A stretch of 12,271 nucleotides of DNA from Nitrospinota bacterium (GCA_027298165.1 JAPUGN010000179.1:1-12271); one strand, 5' to 3'; shown: positions 1 through 7,559, counted from the stretch's first letter. Numbers and translations: made by a program. The notes: generated by a model from the letters alone, not told the origin.

Positions 1-275
1 TTGTCGATGGTCCCGTAGGCGGTCATCATGATGACCTGGGTATTGGGCCACTGATTCTTGATTTCCCGGAGCAGGTCCTGTCCGCTCATCTTCGGCATCT
101 TCACGTCGGAGATGACGAGGTCGTACGCCTCGCCTTCGAGACGGAACAGGGCGTCGGGACCGTTCTCCGCCGCTTCGGTCTGATACCCTTCGCGCTTCAG
201 CGCTTCGGTGATGGCGATGCGCATTTCCGGCTCGTCGTCGACGATCAGAATTTTTTTCGAAGCGTGATCGGCCAT
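1..275 (-). CDS. Response regulator, receiver domain (partial, 3' end outside window)
   Basis: This is the N-terminal 91 codons of a response regulator; the gene runs off the left edge. The start is ATG at 275-273, preceded by a purine-rich AGAGGA ribosome site. The receiver fold is clear: an acidic pair at D13/D14 (IVDDEP), the phospho-acceptor D57 in SDVKMP, and the conserved T85 in MMTAYG. The partner kinase gene stops only 7 bp upstream, so this regulator is very likely its phosphotransfer target. The receiver sequence resembles those of sigma-54 activators of the NtrC/AtoC type. The AAA+ and DNA-binding domains would lie outside the window, so that output is an inference. Confidence is high for the receiver domain and moderate for the NtrC family. 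Confidence 0.93.
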   Translation of the reverse strand, partial: MADHASKKILIVDDEPEMRIAITEALKREGYQTEAAENGPDALFRLEGEAYDLVISDVKMPKMSGQDLLREIKNQWPNTQVIMMTAYGTID

Positions 276-282
276 GGTCCTC

Positions 283-1587
283 TTATTCCCATCCCGGCAG
301 GTTGACGATGAACGTGGTGCCTTCGCCTTCGCGGCTTTGGACATCGATGGTGCCCTGATGCGCTTTGACGATGTTGTGGGCGATGGCGAGGCCCAGCCCG
401 GTGCCCTTGTCCTTGGTGCTGAAGAATGGATTGAATATGTTTTCGCGGTCCGCCGACGGGATACCCACCCCGGTATCGGAAATGGTGGTGGTGATGGAAT
501 GGCGGTGATAGGTGTTACCGTCCGCCGACTTGTTTTTTTCGATCCGGAGTTTCAGATCGCCGCCGTCGGGCATGGCCTGCACGGCGTTGCGGATGAAATT
601 GAGAAACACCTGCTGTAGAAGTTCCTTGTCCCCCTGCGCCAGCGGTTCGTCTTGGCAGTAGTCGCAATGGATGGAAACGGTGTCGGGCGCCTGCAGGTCG
701 GTGCTCGATTCCAGAATGCCGCGCAACAGATCGTTGATGTTGCATTGCTGGCGGGACGGTTCCGGTGATTTCGCGAACAGCAGGAGACTGGAGATGATGC
801 GGTCCATGTTTTTGACGCCGGAGATGATGTGATCGGCCAGTTTTATTTTTTCCGCATCGCCCTTGGAATCTTTTTTCATCACTGAGGCGAACAGTTCGAT
901 GCTGGCCAGGGGGTTGCGGATTTCATGGGCGATGCCGGCGGCCATTTCCCCCATGGCGCGCAGGCGGTCATTGCGCTCGGCTTCCTCTTCGAGTTGTTTG
1001 AGTTCGGTGATGTCCTGCACGATGAGGACGGTGCCCAGTCGTGCGCCGGAAGCATCGTTAACGGGTGACGCAGATACGCGGATCTTGATCCGTCGGCCCT
1101 CGGAATTTTTTAACTCTTCATCCTGGATCAGATTACCCTTCTGCGATTCCTTGAGGCGTTCCACCATCGTGTGGAAGAGGGGATGCGGCACCGCTTCGTT
1201 GAGCGGCCGGTTCAGGCATTCTTCCGGCGACAGGTTGAGGATGGCCCCGGCGGTCTGGCTGAGGGTGGTGATACTTTGATTATCGTCCACCACAATGACG
1301 CCGCTGGTCAGGCTTTCCAGAATGTTGTGCAGATAGTTTTTGACCTTCTCTTTTTCCTGCAGGTTGTTTCCCAGCTCGATATTTTTCTGTTCCAGCTCCA
1401 GGTTGAGATCTTTGATCCGCTCCTGCAAGGTTTCGTAGGATTTCTGCAGGTGCTCGGTGGTTTCGTTGAAAGCCTGAAACGCGGCCCGCAAAACCTCCAG
1501 CTCCTTCTGCCTTTTATCTTCTTCGGTCGGATCAGCCATCAATGCACCACGCGAACGGGTTTGGGGTATCGGTGTACCTGTCTTCAT
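283..1587 (-). CDS. Soluble PAS-domain sensor histidine kinase (NtrB/AtoS-like)
   Basis: This 434-residue kinase should autophosphorylate and pass phosphate to the receiver protein encoded 7 bp downstream. Residues about 24-90 are charged and heptad-like, probably coiled coil. A PAS domain follows at about 83-195, ending in the typical VQDITELK join. The HisKA dimerisation helix carries the phospho-acceptor H221 in AHEIRNPL. The ATPase domain shows the N box (N334 in FIRNAVQAMP), the G1 box (DTGVGIP, D371), the F box (FNPFFSTK) and the G2 box (GTGLGLA, 395-401). No membrane segment is visible, so it is probably cytoplasmic and senses through the PAS domain or a partner. The start is uncertain: ATG at 1587 lies 9 bp after the upstream stop, and an alternative ATG lies at 1539 (residue 17). 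Neither has a strong ribosome site. All catalytic boxes are intact. Confidence 0.95.
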   Translation of the reverse strand: MKTGTPIPQTRSRGALMADPTEEDKRQKELEVLRAAFQAFNETTEHLQKSYETLQERIKDLNLELEQKNIELGNNLQEKEKVKNYLHNILESLTSGVIVVDDNQSITTLSQTAGAILNLSPEECLNRPLNEAVPHPLFHTMVERLKESQKGNLIQDEELKNSEGRRIKIRVSASPVNDASGARLGTVLIVQDITELKQLEEEAERNDRLRAMGEMAAGIAHEIRNPLASIELFASVMKKDSKGDAEKIKLADHIISGVKNMDRIISSLLLFAKSPEPSRQQCNINDLLRGILESSTDLQAPDTVSIHCDYCQDEPLAQGDKELLQQVFLNFIRNAVQAMPDGGDLKLRIEKNKSADGNTYHRHSITTTISDTGVGIPSADRENIFNPFFSTKDKGTGLGLAIAHNIVKAHQGTIDVQSREGEGTTFIVNLPGWE

Positions 1588-1596
1588 TATAGGGGA

Positions 1597-4068
1597 TTAC
1601 AAAAGCTCTTTTAACCGTTTTTCCCAGTCGAGTACTTTCAGGTGGGATTGGGCGGCTTTTTGCAGGAGATCGTCCCGGCTTTCGGCCACCAGGGTTTTGA
1701 GCTCGGTTTCGGCCTGGTCTTTTTTGTGGAGGCGGTCGAGGTTGTCGATGATCAGGTAATCCGCCCAGCCCTTGAGACGGTGATCGGGAAACAGCTTGCG
1801 TCCCGCCATCAGGGCGTCCAGGGATGGGGCGGGTTGATTTTGCATATACAGGACCATGCCCAGCTTGTAGTAGGCGCTCTGCACGTACTCCGGCGGATGG
1901 CGGATGGTGCGGTCGTAGGTGTCGACGGTTTTTCGGTAGGCGCGGGCAGCGTTGCGCAAATCCTCGCGGGCGAACCAGGCCTCGGCCATCAGGTAATGAA
2001 TTTTCGGGAGGTCGACGTTCTCCGAATCCAGGAGCGTGTTGAAAATTTCGATGGACCGGTTGTATTGTTTTTGTCCGAGGTGGGCACGGGCCAGAATGAT
2101 CTGCGCTTCCGGCAGGCGCGGGCTGTCGGTATAGGTATTGATGAACGTCCGGGCGACCCGCTCCGCTTCCTTGAAGCGGTTTTCATTAAGATGGATTTCG
2201 CCCAGGTCCAGGAACAGGCGGTCGGTGTAGGCCCCGTTGATGTCCGCGGACTTGACCTTCTCGAAGAATTTGAGCGCTTCCGAGTTCATGCCGATGGCCT
2301 TGTAACTTTCGCCGATCTGCAACTGGGTTAGCGCGCGGTTCAATTCGCCGATGCCGAGGTTCAGGTAATCGGCGTAGGCGTAGAGCAGAGGCAGGTGGCC
2401 GTTCTGTTTGGCGTATTGATCGATCAGGTGCACCATGGACAAGCGCAGATAGTTTTTCGCCCAGCGGTGAAATTTTGATTCCTCCTCGAAAGGAAGCAGG
2501 CGTTTGAACTGTTCGATCGCCTCCAGGTAGCGTTGTTCCCGATAATACGCCGAACCGCGACTGAACGTGGCTTCCGCCAGAATGTCCTGCGATTGCGGAT
2601 TGCCGGCAACCTCTTCGAGCGAGCGGTAGGGATGGTAATAGGGCGACACGTCGAAAATAAGATCCTTGACCGGCAGGCCGGGAAACCGGATGCCGACGTC
2701 GGCCAGGCGTATTTGCGCGTATTGCGATTCCGCACTGCCGGTACGGATGTTGAGCGATTTGTTGAACACCGTGAGCGCGGCCATGCCGTTTTTTTCCAGC
2801 AGGTAGGTGTCGCCGATCCGGTTCAATCCCTGGTGTGCGTTGGGGGAGTCCGGCGCCAGGTTGACCAGATTGAAGTAATAGCGCCGGGCTTTGGGATATT
2901 GTTTCCGGTTGAAATAAATTTCCCCGATGGTGTAATTGACCTCCGGCTGTTCCATCAACTCGTCGGGCCAGCGCTTCACGACGTCTTCGAAAATTTTTAA
3001 AGCTTTTTGGTAATCTCCGGCCTCGTAATAGCGTTGCGCAATCTGGAAAAGCCCCTTTTTGGCATCGGCGTTTTGCGGAGATTGCCGCAACAGAATCTGG
3101 AACGTGTTGTAAGCGTCCTCCAGCTTGTCCTCCTCGATCAGCATGAGGCCCATCCCCGTTTCACGGAAGGCGTTGTAACGGCTGGTTTTGTTTTCCTTAA
3201 TTCCCTTTTCGTACAGCGTGCGCGCTTCCAGTGTGTAACCCAGGTCCTCGTAAATGGACGCAGCCTTGAACAGGGCGTGATCGTAAAACTGGGAATCAGG
3301 AAAGGTCCGCATGGCGTATTGATAGGCCGCCAGGGCTCGTTCATAATTGGGGTAAGAGTCGCGCTGGGTCAGGTTGTATTCCGACTCGGCGATCAGGTAC
3401 GCCGCGTCCGTCAGGAAACGACTCTCCCGGTATTTCTGCTGGAAACGTTTGAAGGCGGGCAGTGCCTGCGCGTAATCTTTATTCTGGAACAATTTTAAGG
3501 CCTTGTAATAGTCCTTGCGTCCGCTCTTGAGTTTTTCTTCAGAGTCGAGGGCGCGGAATTTCCGGGATTGTTTTTGAGTCGGGCGTGACGCAGGCGATGC
3601 GGCTTTCAACGTGGGTTGCTTCTTTTTGCGCGCGACCTGTTTGGAGACGGTTCCTTGCGATTTCAGATCAATCACGATTTGTTCGGGCTGGTGTTTCACA
3701 AAATGCACGAGGCGTATGTCCCGGCCTTTCAGCCGGAAGGTGAACTTGACGTTTTTCTGGATTTCCTCCACCTGGATTTCAGCGAGGCGCGAATCCCGGA
3801 ACGCGTTGGATTGCACCTTGGGGTTCAGGGTGGCGTTACGGATCCACAGCACCGCTTTGGCATCGGCGTGGCTGGTGAGCAGCCGGTACGTGCTGTCCTG
3901 GCTCAACTGGATCAGGATTCGGGTGAAGCCCTGGTGGCTTCCCAGCCGGTAGTTTTCCACCCGGGTGAGGGCTTCCCGGCTTTCCACGGAGGTCTGGGGA
4001 TTGAGCAGAATCCCGAGGCCCAGTACGGCCAGCCAAATCAGGGAACGGAATATGTGTCGGTGCGTCAT
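1597..4068 (-). CDS. Secreted AMIN-domain and TPR-repeat protein
   Basis: This is a large exported repeat protein of 823 residues from ATG at 4068. A TTG codon at 4101 would add 11 residues, but the ATG puts a classic signal peptide at the very N-terminus: basic THRHIFR, a hydrophobic core at about 9-22, then a polar SVES region near 27-30. Residues about 37-137 look like an AMIN domain, with two strand patterns ending in ILIQLS and IVIDLK. AMIN domains in known proteins bind the cell wall or target periplasmic complexes. A lysine-rich linker (about 140-175) leads into many TPR units covering the remaining 640 residues. These show the usual spacing of small and aromatic residues, for example DYAQALPAF, YTLEARTLYEKG and NRFKEAERVA. 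The protein is probably periplasmic and acts as a scaffold. It is first in an operon with the kinase and regulator, 9 bp ahead of the kinase. The exact role is not recognisable. Confidence 0.88.
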   Translation of the reverse strand: MTHRHIFRSLIWLAVLGLGILLNPQTSVESREALTRVENYRLGSHQGFTRILIQLSQDSTYRLLTSHADAKAVLWIRNATLNPKVQSNAFRDSRLAEIQVEEIQKNVKFTFRLKGRDIRLVHFVKHQPEQIVIDLKSQGTVSKQVARKKKQPTLKAASPASRPTQKQSRKFRALDSEEKLKSGRKDYYKALKLFQNKDYAQALPAFKRFQQKYRESRFLTDAAYLIAESEYNLTQRDSYPNYERALAAYQYAMRTFPDSQFYDHALFKAASIYEDLGYTLEARTLYEKGIKENKTSRYNAFRETGMGLMLIEEDKLEDAYNTFQILLRQSPQNADAKKGLFQIAQRYYEAGDYQKALKIFEDVVKRWPDELMEQPEVNYTIGEIYFNRKQYPKARRYYFNLVNLAPDSPNAHQGLNRIGDTYLLEKNGMAALTVFNKSLNIRTGSAESQYAQIRLADVGIRFPGLPVKDLIFDVSPYYHPYRSLEEVAGNPQSQDILAEATFSRGSAYYREQRYLEAIEQFKRLLPFEEESKFHRWAKNYLRLSMVHLIDQYAKQNGHLPLLYAYADYLNLGIGELNRALTQLQIGESYKAIGMNSEALKFFEKVKSADINGAYTDRLFLDLGEIHLNENRFKEAERVARTFINTYTDSPRLPEAQIILARAHLGQKQYNRSIEIFNTLLDSENVDLPKIHYLMAEAWFAREDLRNAARAYRKTVDTYDRTIRHPPEYVQSAYYKLGMVLYMQNQPAPSLDALMAGRKLFPDHRLKGWADYLIIDNLDRLHKKDQAETELKTLVAESRDDLLQKAAQSHLKVLDWEKRLKELL

Positions 4069-4102
4069 CAGGATCGTCTCGTGAATAAACTCAACAATCA
4101 AT

Positions 4103-4111
4103 AGAATAGCA
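4103..4111 (-). promoter_or_regulatory. Possible extended -10 promoter for the AMIN-TPR/kinase operon
   Basis: On the minus strand this reads TGC followed by TATTCT, an extended -10 pattern. It lies about 35 bp upstream of the preferred ATG at 4068. No good -35 hexamer is seen at 16-18 bp. The placement is right for the operon and the local sequence is AT-rich, but the call rests on one short motif. Confidence 0.3.
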
Positions 4112-4130
4112 AATTTGATACCAACTGGAT

Positions 4131-4262
4131 GCCGGGTCTGCAGAGTCCTCCGTCGGGGACGGCAAAACGTCTTTGTTTCATTGGGCTTCAGGTGCAGGTG
4201 CGGTTGGACGGAGGATCAGGAAGGGGTTCTCCCCAACGGATGCCCGGGCAGACCGTGCGGCC
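4131..4262. ncRNA. Candidate structured RNA or long inverted-repeat element
   Basis: No credible protein is encoded here, but long-range pairing is clear. GGTCTGC (4135-4141) pairs with GCAGACC (4248-4254), and the stem can extend with GCCG (4131-4134) to CGGC (4258-4261) across a 3-base bulge. Inside it, the 9-bp arm TCCTCCGTC (4146-4154) pairs with GACGGAGGA (4207-4215), and a GGGG-TTCT-CCCC hairpin sits at 4223-4234. A competing small hairpin CCGTC-GGG-GACGG (4150-4162) could form instead of the 9-bp arm. The layout is a closed outer stem, a small internal loop with a side hairpin, and an inner stem. This suits a small RNA of about 130 nt or a folded repeat. I compared it by eye with 6S, SRP, RNase P, tmRNA and common riboswitch signatures and saw no match. 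Strand is undetermined. Confidence 0.4.
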
Positions 4263-4267
4263 TCGCA

Positions 4268-4419
4268 GTCAAGGAATTGACGTCTTGGGGCGGAGTACCT
4301 CCGCAAGTAATTAAAAAACCTTCGGTCGGCGAAAGAAACTTTTAGGTCGCCGTAAACGCCCAGGCTAAGTTGGGTCCAGCGTCACGCTGGCGCCCCATAA
4401 ATGGGGCAACTACCCAAGC
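4268..4419. repeat. Cluster of short palindromes (REP-like), including a three-way-junction fold
   Basis: Four hairpin units sit in about 150 bp. They are GTCAA/TTGAC (4268-4272 with 4277-4281), GCGGAG/CTCCGC with a 3-base loop (4290-4304), CGGCGA/TCGCCG (4327-4332 with 4347-4352), and a composite element at 4370-4417. In the composite, TTGGGT (4370-4375) pairs with ACCCAA (4412-4417) and encloses two perfect hairpins: CCAGCG-TCA-CGCTGG (4376-4390) and GCCCCAT-AA-ATGGGGC (4392-4407). None is followed by a T tract on its own strand, so ordinary intrinsic terminators are unlikely. The density of perfect short stems is typical of dispersed palindromic repeats or small non-autonomous mobile elements. 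Copy number elsewhere cannot be judged from one window. Confidence 0.55.
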
Positions 4420-4447
4420 AAAAGGTATAAGCTCTCCGACTCTCTCA

Positions 4448-4461
4448 TTCGACAAGCTCAG
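4448..4461. repeat. Short repeat-like phrase TTCGACAAGCTCAG
   Basis: This 14-base phrase is one I associate with short dispersed repeats in intergenic DNA of several environmental bacteria. A related variant, differing at a few positions, is seen at 4558-4576 in this window. The identification comes from memory of the pattern and not from a search. Confidence 0.35.
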
Positions 4462-4485
4462 ACCAAGTTTTGCAAGGGGGAGCCT

Positions 4486-4546
4486 ATCGGTGTTCATCCT
4501 GTCTGTTTCAGGTTTTATCTGCGGACTCTGCGCCCTCTGCGGTAAA
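4486..4546. repeat. Degenerate 'ATCGGTGTTCATCCTGT' and 'TCTGCG' repeat tract
   Basis: The hexamer TCTGCG occurs three times at an exact 9-bp period (4518, 4527 and 4536), giving an imperfect 9-bp tandem array. Just before it, 4486-4502 reads like another short phrase seen in intergenic repeats of environmental genomes. The tract has no ORF and no evident stem. It lies just beyond the 3' end of the nicotinamidase/NAPRT gene, and could affect its mRNA end or simply be inserted repeat DNA. Confidence 0.4.
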
Positions 4547-4557
4547 ACAAGCTGTGG

Positions 4558-4576
4558 TCCTTCGGCAGGTTCAGGA
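4558..4576. repeat. Repeat-like phrase overlapping the stop codon of the NAD salvage gene
   Basis: This 19-base phrase (TCCTTCGGCAGGTTCAGGA) is a variant of the one at 4448-4461. It contains the complement of the TGA stop (4571-4573) of the neighbouring minus-strand gene. The repeat therefore seems to have landed at, or supplied, the 3' end of that gene. Confidence 0.35.
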
Positions 4577-6505
4577 GGACGGCTTGTCCAGACGTTCGGC
4601 CAGGTCGCGGATTTTTTTTGAGAGGTGAACGGGATAAGGCTCGGTGGGTTTCAGGGAGCGCAGGTGTTCCGGGAGCAGGACCAATTGCCGGGCGGCCCGT
4701 TTACGGTGTTGATCCAGAGTGACCGGCGGACCCAATCGTTTGCCCTCGCGCATGCAGGGTTTCAGCAGGGCTTCTCCGGCGAGCACTTCGTTTTCCAGTG
4801 CCAGATGATCCTCCTGCATTTTCCCCTGATCGTTGAAGGTTCTGAAAATTTGTTTTCGCCCGGGCCAGGTGGCCTTGCCGGTCGAACGTTTGCGGCGTGG
4901 TTGTCCGTCGTACTCCTGCAGTTTGTAAACGCATTCCAGCGTGGGAGCATCTTCCGAAACCGCCAAACGGGTTCCGATGCCGAAACCATCGATGGGTGCC
5001 TGCTGGCCGATCAGTGTTTCGAGTGCGTATTCATCGAGATTTCCGCTGGCGAAGATCAGGGTGTCCTGTAACCCGCCGTGGTCCAGGATGTTTCGGACTT
5101 TGCGGGACAGGGCCACCAGATCGCCGCTATCCAGCCGCACGCCTTTGATCGTAATGCCTTCATTTTGGAGTTCTTGGGACAAGGCCACCACACGTTGCGC
5201 GGCTTGTTCGGTGTCGTAGGTATCCAGAAGAAAAAACGTATGGTCGGGCCAGGAGCGTGCAAAATTTTTGAAGGCGGCGGCTTCCTCGGTGTGAGCCTGA
5301 ATATAGGAATGCGCCATGGTGCCGAATACCGGGATGCCGTAAAATGCCTCTGCCGGAACTGCGGATGACCCGGTGAAGCCGGCAATATAACTGGCGCGGG
5401 CCACCCGCAACCCGGCTTCGGTGCTGTGCGCCCGGCGCAGTCCGAAATCCAACAGCATTTTGCCGGGTGCCGCCAACACCATGCGCGCCGCTTTCGAAGC
5501 TGCCAGGACCTGCAACTGTAGAATGTTGATGACGCAAGTCTCCACCAACTGGGCCTGCGGCAGGGGCGCGGTAATCCTCAGCACTGGTTCGTTGGGGAAA
5601 AAGAGGGTGCCCTCCAGCAGGGCGTCGACATCCCCGGTGAACCGGAAATCTTCCAGCGACTCCACAAACTCCGCGGGGAACCGCCCGGAGGTGTTCAGCC
5701 AATCCCGCTCCTGCCGGGTGAATTGAAGACCTTCCAGATATTCGAGAACCTGCGCCAATCCGGCGGCCATCATAAAATTACGCCCGGCAGGCAGGTTGCG
5801 GATGTAAAATTCGAAGACCGCGGATTGCTCCATGCCCTGGTCGTGATACGCCTTGAGCATGGCCAACTGATACAGATCGGTCATTACTGCGGGCGGGGAT
5901 GACGGGGCGATACCCACCGACTCCACCGTCGTGGGGTGGCACCCCAGTTCAAGCATTTCGTCCACCGCTTTGGGACCGTCTTCGGGTTTCACGTTGACCG
6001 CCCGGATGGCATCTTCCAAAAGGATCACCGAATAATTGTGGCGGATCGCGTCGCGTACCGAACTGAGGACGCAGTAATCCGTCGCCAGTCCTCCCACGAA
6101 CAGGCGGTTGATGCCGGTCTTTTTCAAATGCGAGTCGAGGTCGGTGTTTTCGAATGCGGAGTAGGCGTCACTTTGCGGTTCGGTGGCTTTACTGATGACG
6201 ACGGCGTCGCTCATATCCAGTCCGGGAGCGAATTGCGCTCCGTGAGTTTCCGCCACGCAATGCGGCGGCCACGGACCTCCCTGCTGGGCAAACGAGCAGT
6301 GATTGGCGGGATGCCAGTCGCGACTGGCGAATACGGGAAGGTGGCGTGCCCGGAAGAGAGCCGCATAGCGGTTCAGGACGGGGACCACGTCATCGCCCTG
6401 CGGCACTGCCAGACTGCCGCCGGGCAGAAAATCGTTCTGCACGTCGACGATCAACAAGGCGTCGCCCGGGCCGGGGATCCAATCTTGTGCTCCTGCAGTG
6501 CTCAT
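4571..6505 (-). CDS. pncA-pncB fusion: Fused nicotinamidase / nicotinate phosphoribosyltransferase
   Basis: One 644-residue chain covers two consecutive NAD salvage steps: nicotinamide to nicotinate, then nicotinate to nicotinate mononucleotide. Residues about 14-195 are an isochorismatase-fold nicotinamidase. It has catalytic D21 (VDVQNDF), K106 and C145 (ATDYCV), and the metal-site residues D63 and H65 (SRDWHP). After a short Pro/Ser linker (about 198-207) a NAPRT domain begins at TDLYQLAM (209-216). It shows LPAGRNF, then FGLRRAHS, GFTGSSAVPA, GTMAHS (H399 matches the phospho-histidine region of known PncB proteins), KGVRLDSGDL (454-463) and FGIGTRLAVS. Separate PncA and PncB are usually about 200 and 400-490 residues, so both domains look complete. 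The start is ATG at 6505, with AGGAGG about 13 bp upstream. A TATAAT at 6571-6576 (minus strand) is a possible -10. The enzyme is cytoplasmic. The domain calls are secure; dual activity is inferred. Confidence 0.95.
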   Translation of the reverse strand: MSTAGAQDWIPGPGDALLIVDVQNDFLPGGSLAVPQGDDVVPVLNRYAALFRARHLPVFASRDWHPANHCSFAQQGGPWPPHCVAETHGAQFAPGLDMSDAVVISKATEPQSDAYSAFENTDLDSHLKKTGINRLFVGGLATDYCVLSSVRDAIRHNYSVILLEDAIRAVNVKPEDGPKAVDEMLELGCHPTTVESVGIAPSSPPAVMTDLYQLAMLKAYHDQGMEQSAVFEFYIRNLPAGRNFMMAAGLAQVLEYLEGLQFTRQERDWLNTSGRFPAEFVESLEDFRFTGDVDALLEGTLFFPNEPVLRITAPLPQAQLVETCVINILQLQVLAASKAARMVLAAPGKMLLDFGLRRAHSTEAGLRVARASYIAGFTGSSAVPAEAFYGIPVFGTMAHSYIQAHTEEAAAFKNFARSWPDHTFFLLDTYDTEQAAQRVVALSQELQNEGITIKGVRLDSGDLVALSRKVRNILDHGGLQDTLIFASGNLDEYALETLIGQQAPIDGFGIGTRLAVSEDAPTLECVYKLQEYDGQPRRKRSTGKATWPGRKQIFRTFNDQGKMQEDHLALENEVLAGEALLKPCMREGKRLGPPVTLDQHRKRAARQLVLLPEHLRSLKPTEPYPVHLSKKIRDLAERLDKPSS

Positions 6506-6584
6506 AGCGCGTCCACGTCCTCCTGGACCACGAAAATTTTTCTTAAAATAAAGCAGGCTTACCGGTAGGTATTATACCCCGAGT

Positions 6585-7559
6585 TCACAGCTCCGGTCCC
6601 ATGTACCGGATGAAGTCGTCGAGTATTTGGGAATCGAACTCGTCGGACATCTGTTTTACCATCAGGGTCAGGGTGTCGAAGGGGCTCATGGCTTTTTTGT
6701 AGGAACGGCGGGTGGTGAGGGCGTCGTACACATCCATGACTTTACAGATCCGGGCAAAGTAGGAAATTTCATCGCCGACGATTCCGAGCGGATAGCCGCC
6801 GCCCTGGTATTTTTCATGGTGCTGATTGGCCATGTCGATCACCGAATCGGCGTAGCAGTTCATATCATGCAGAATATCTCCGCCCAGCGGCGCATGATTT
6901 TTGACGATCTGAAATTCCTTGGGCGTCAACAAGCCCTTTTTGTTGAGAAGGGAATCGGCGATTTTGGATTTGCCCACGTCGTGAAGCATGCCGCCCAGCC
7001 CCAGCGTCCGGACTTCGTCGTGACTCATGCTGATTTTCACGCCGTAGGTCATGCAGTACAAGCCGACGTTCACGCTGTGAGTGTAAGTATAATAATCTTT
7101 GTTGGTGATTTTGGAGATGCCGTAAAAGCCGACGTCCACATCCTGAAAGCACTCTTCCATGATTTCCATCACCTCGTCCGAGGTCCGCAAGATTTTCTCG
7201 GAAGCATTGGTTTCGAAAAACTCCTTCATGATGTTTTTCGAAACTTCATACACTTTACGGGCTTTTTGCTCGAAGGATACGTTGGGATTCGCCACGATCT
7301 TGCGCAGGGTCGAGGTGGCGTGGCGGTAGTACTTGAACAGGTCATCTTCCAGGATGTAAAAATCCTCCAGCGGGTCGCCCGATTCCAGAAGGCGCAACAC
7401 TTTTTCGTGATGCTCGGGCTTGGAGGTGGCAAAACGAACGTACTTGATGGTGCCATAACTACGGGTTTTATAGAAAATATCGAAAGAATCGTCTCCGCTG
7501 TTATTCAGAAACTCGAGATTGATTTTCCTGTAACTGGTATCTGTCGTCATCTGATTCAT
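6585..7559 (-). CDS. HD-GYP domain protein (probable cyclic-di-GMP phosphodiesterase)
   Basis: The C-terminal part, residues about 145-324, is an HD-GYP domain, the family that hydrolyses cyclic-di-GMP. It carries H161 (YTHSVNV), the HD pair H193/D194 in LHDVGKSKI, H222 (KNHAPLGG), HHE at 247-249, the GYP signature at 255-257 (GGGYPLG) and D276 (KVMDVYDALT). All expected metal ligands seem present, so the domain is probably active. The N-terminal part (about 12-140) is not a receiver, PAS or GAF domain that I can recognise. It starts with predicted strands (KINLEFL, GTIKYVRFA) and continues as charged helices. No membrane segment is visible, so it is probably cytoplasmic. The start is ATG at 7559 or in-frame ATG at 7550; neither has a strong ribosome site. 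The gene is separated from its neighbours by 79 and 119 bp and may be transcribed alone. Confidence 0.93.
   Translation of the reverse strand: MNQMTTDTSYRKINLEFLNNSGDDSFDIFYKTRSYGTIKYVRFATSKPEHHEKVLRLLESGDPLEDFYILEDDLFKYYRHATSTLRKIVANPNVSFEQKARKVYEVSKNIMKEFFETNASEKILRTSDEVMEIMEECFQDVDVGFYGISKITNKDYYTYTHSVNVGLYCMTYGVKISMSHDEVRTLGLGGMLHDVGKSKIADSLLNKKGLLTPKEFQIVKNHAPLGGDILHDMNCYADSVIDMANQHHEKYQGGGYPLGIVGDEISYFARICKVMDVYDALTTRRSYKKAMSPFDTLTLMVKQMSDEFDSQILDDFIRYMGPEL

Noticed and set aside
1642..2331. A 229-codon plus-strand frame inside the AMIN-TPR gene
   Set aside because: Antisense to a convincing TPR protein, with no recognisable domain. Similar frames at 2533-3000, 3007-3498 and 3616-4104 were rejected for the same reason.
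4131..4262. Assignment of the structured region to 6S RNA
   Set aside because: The 5' side of the central internal loop is only about 4 nt and the length is short for 6S. No conserved sequence was recognised.
4284..4320. Intrinsic terminator at the GCGGAG/CTCCGC hairpin
   Set aside because: The hairpin is followed by A-rich sequence on the plus strand and has no T tract downstream on either strand.
4115..4345. A 76-codon plus-strand frame in the intergenic region
   Set aside because: The product is Arg/Gly/Cys-rich with no domain, and the frame runs through obvious inverted repeats.
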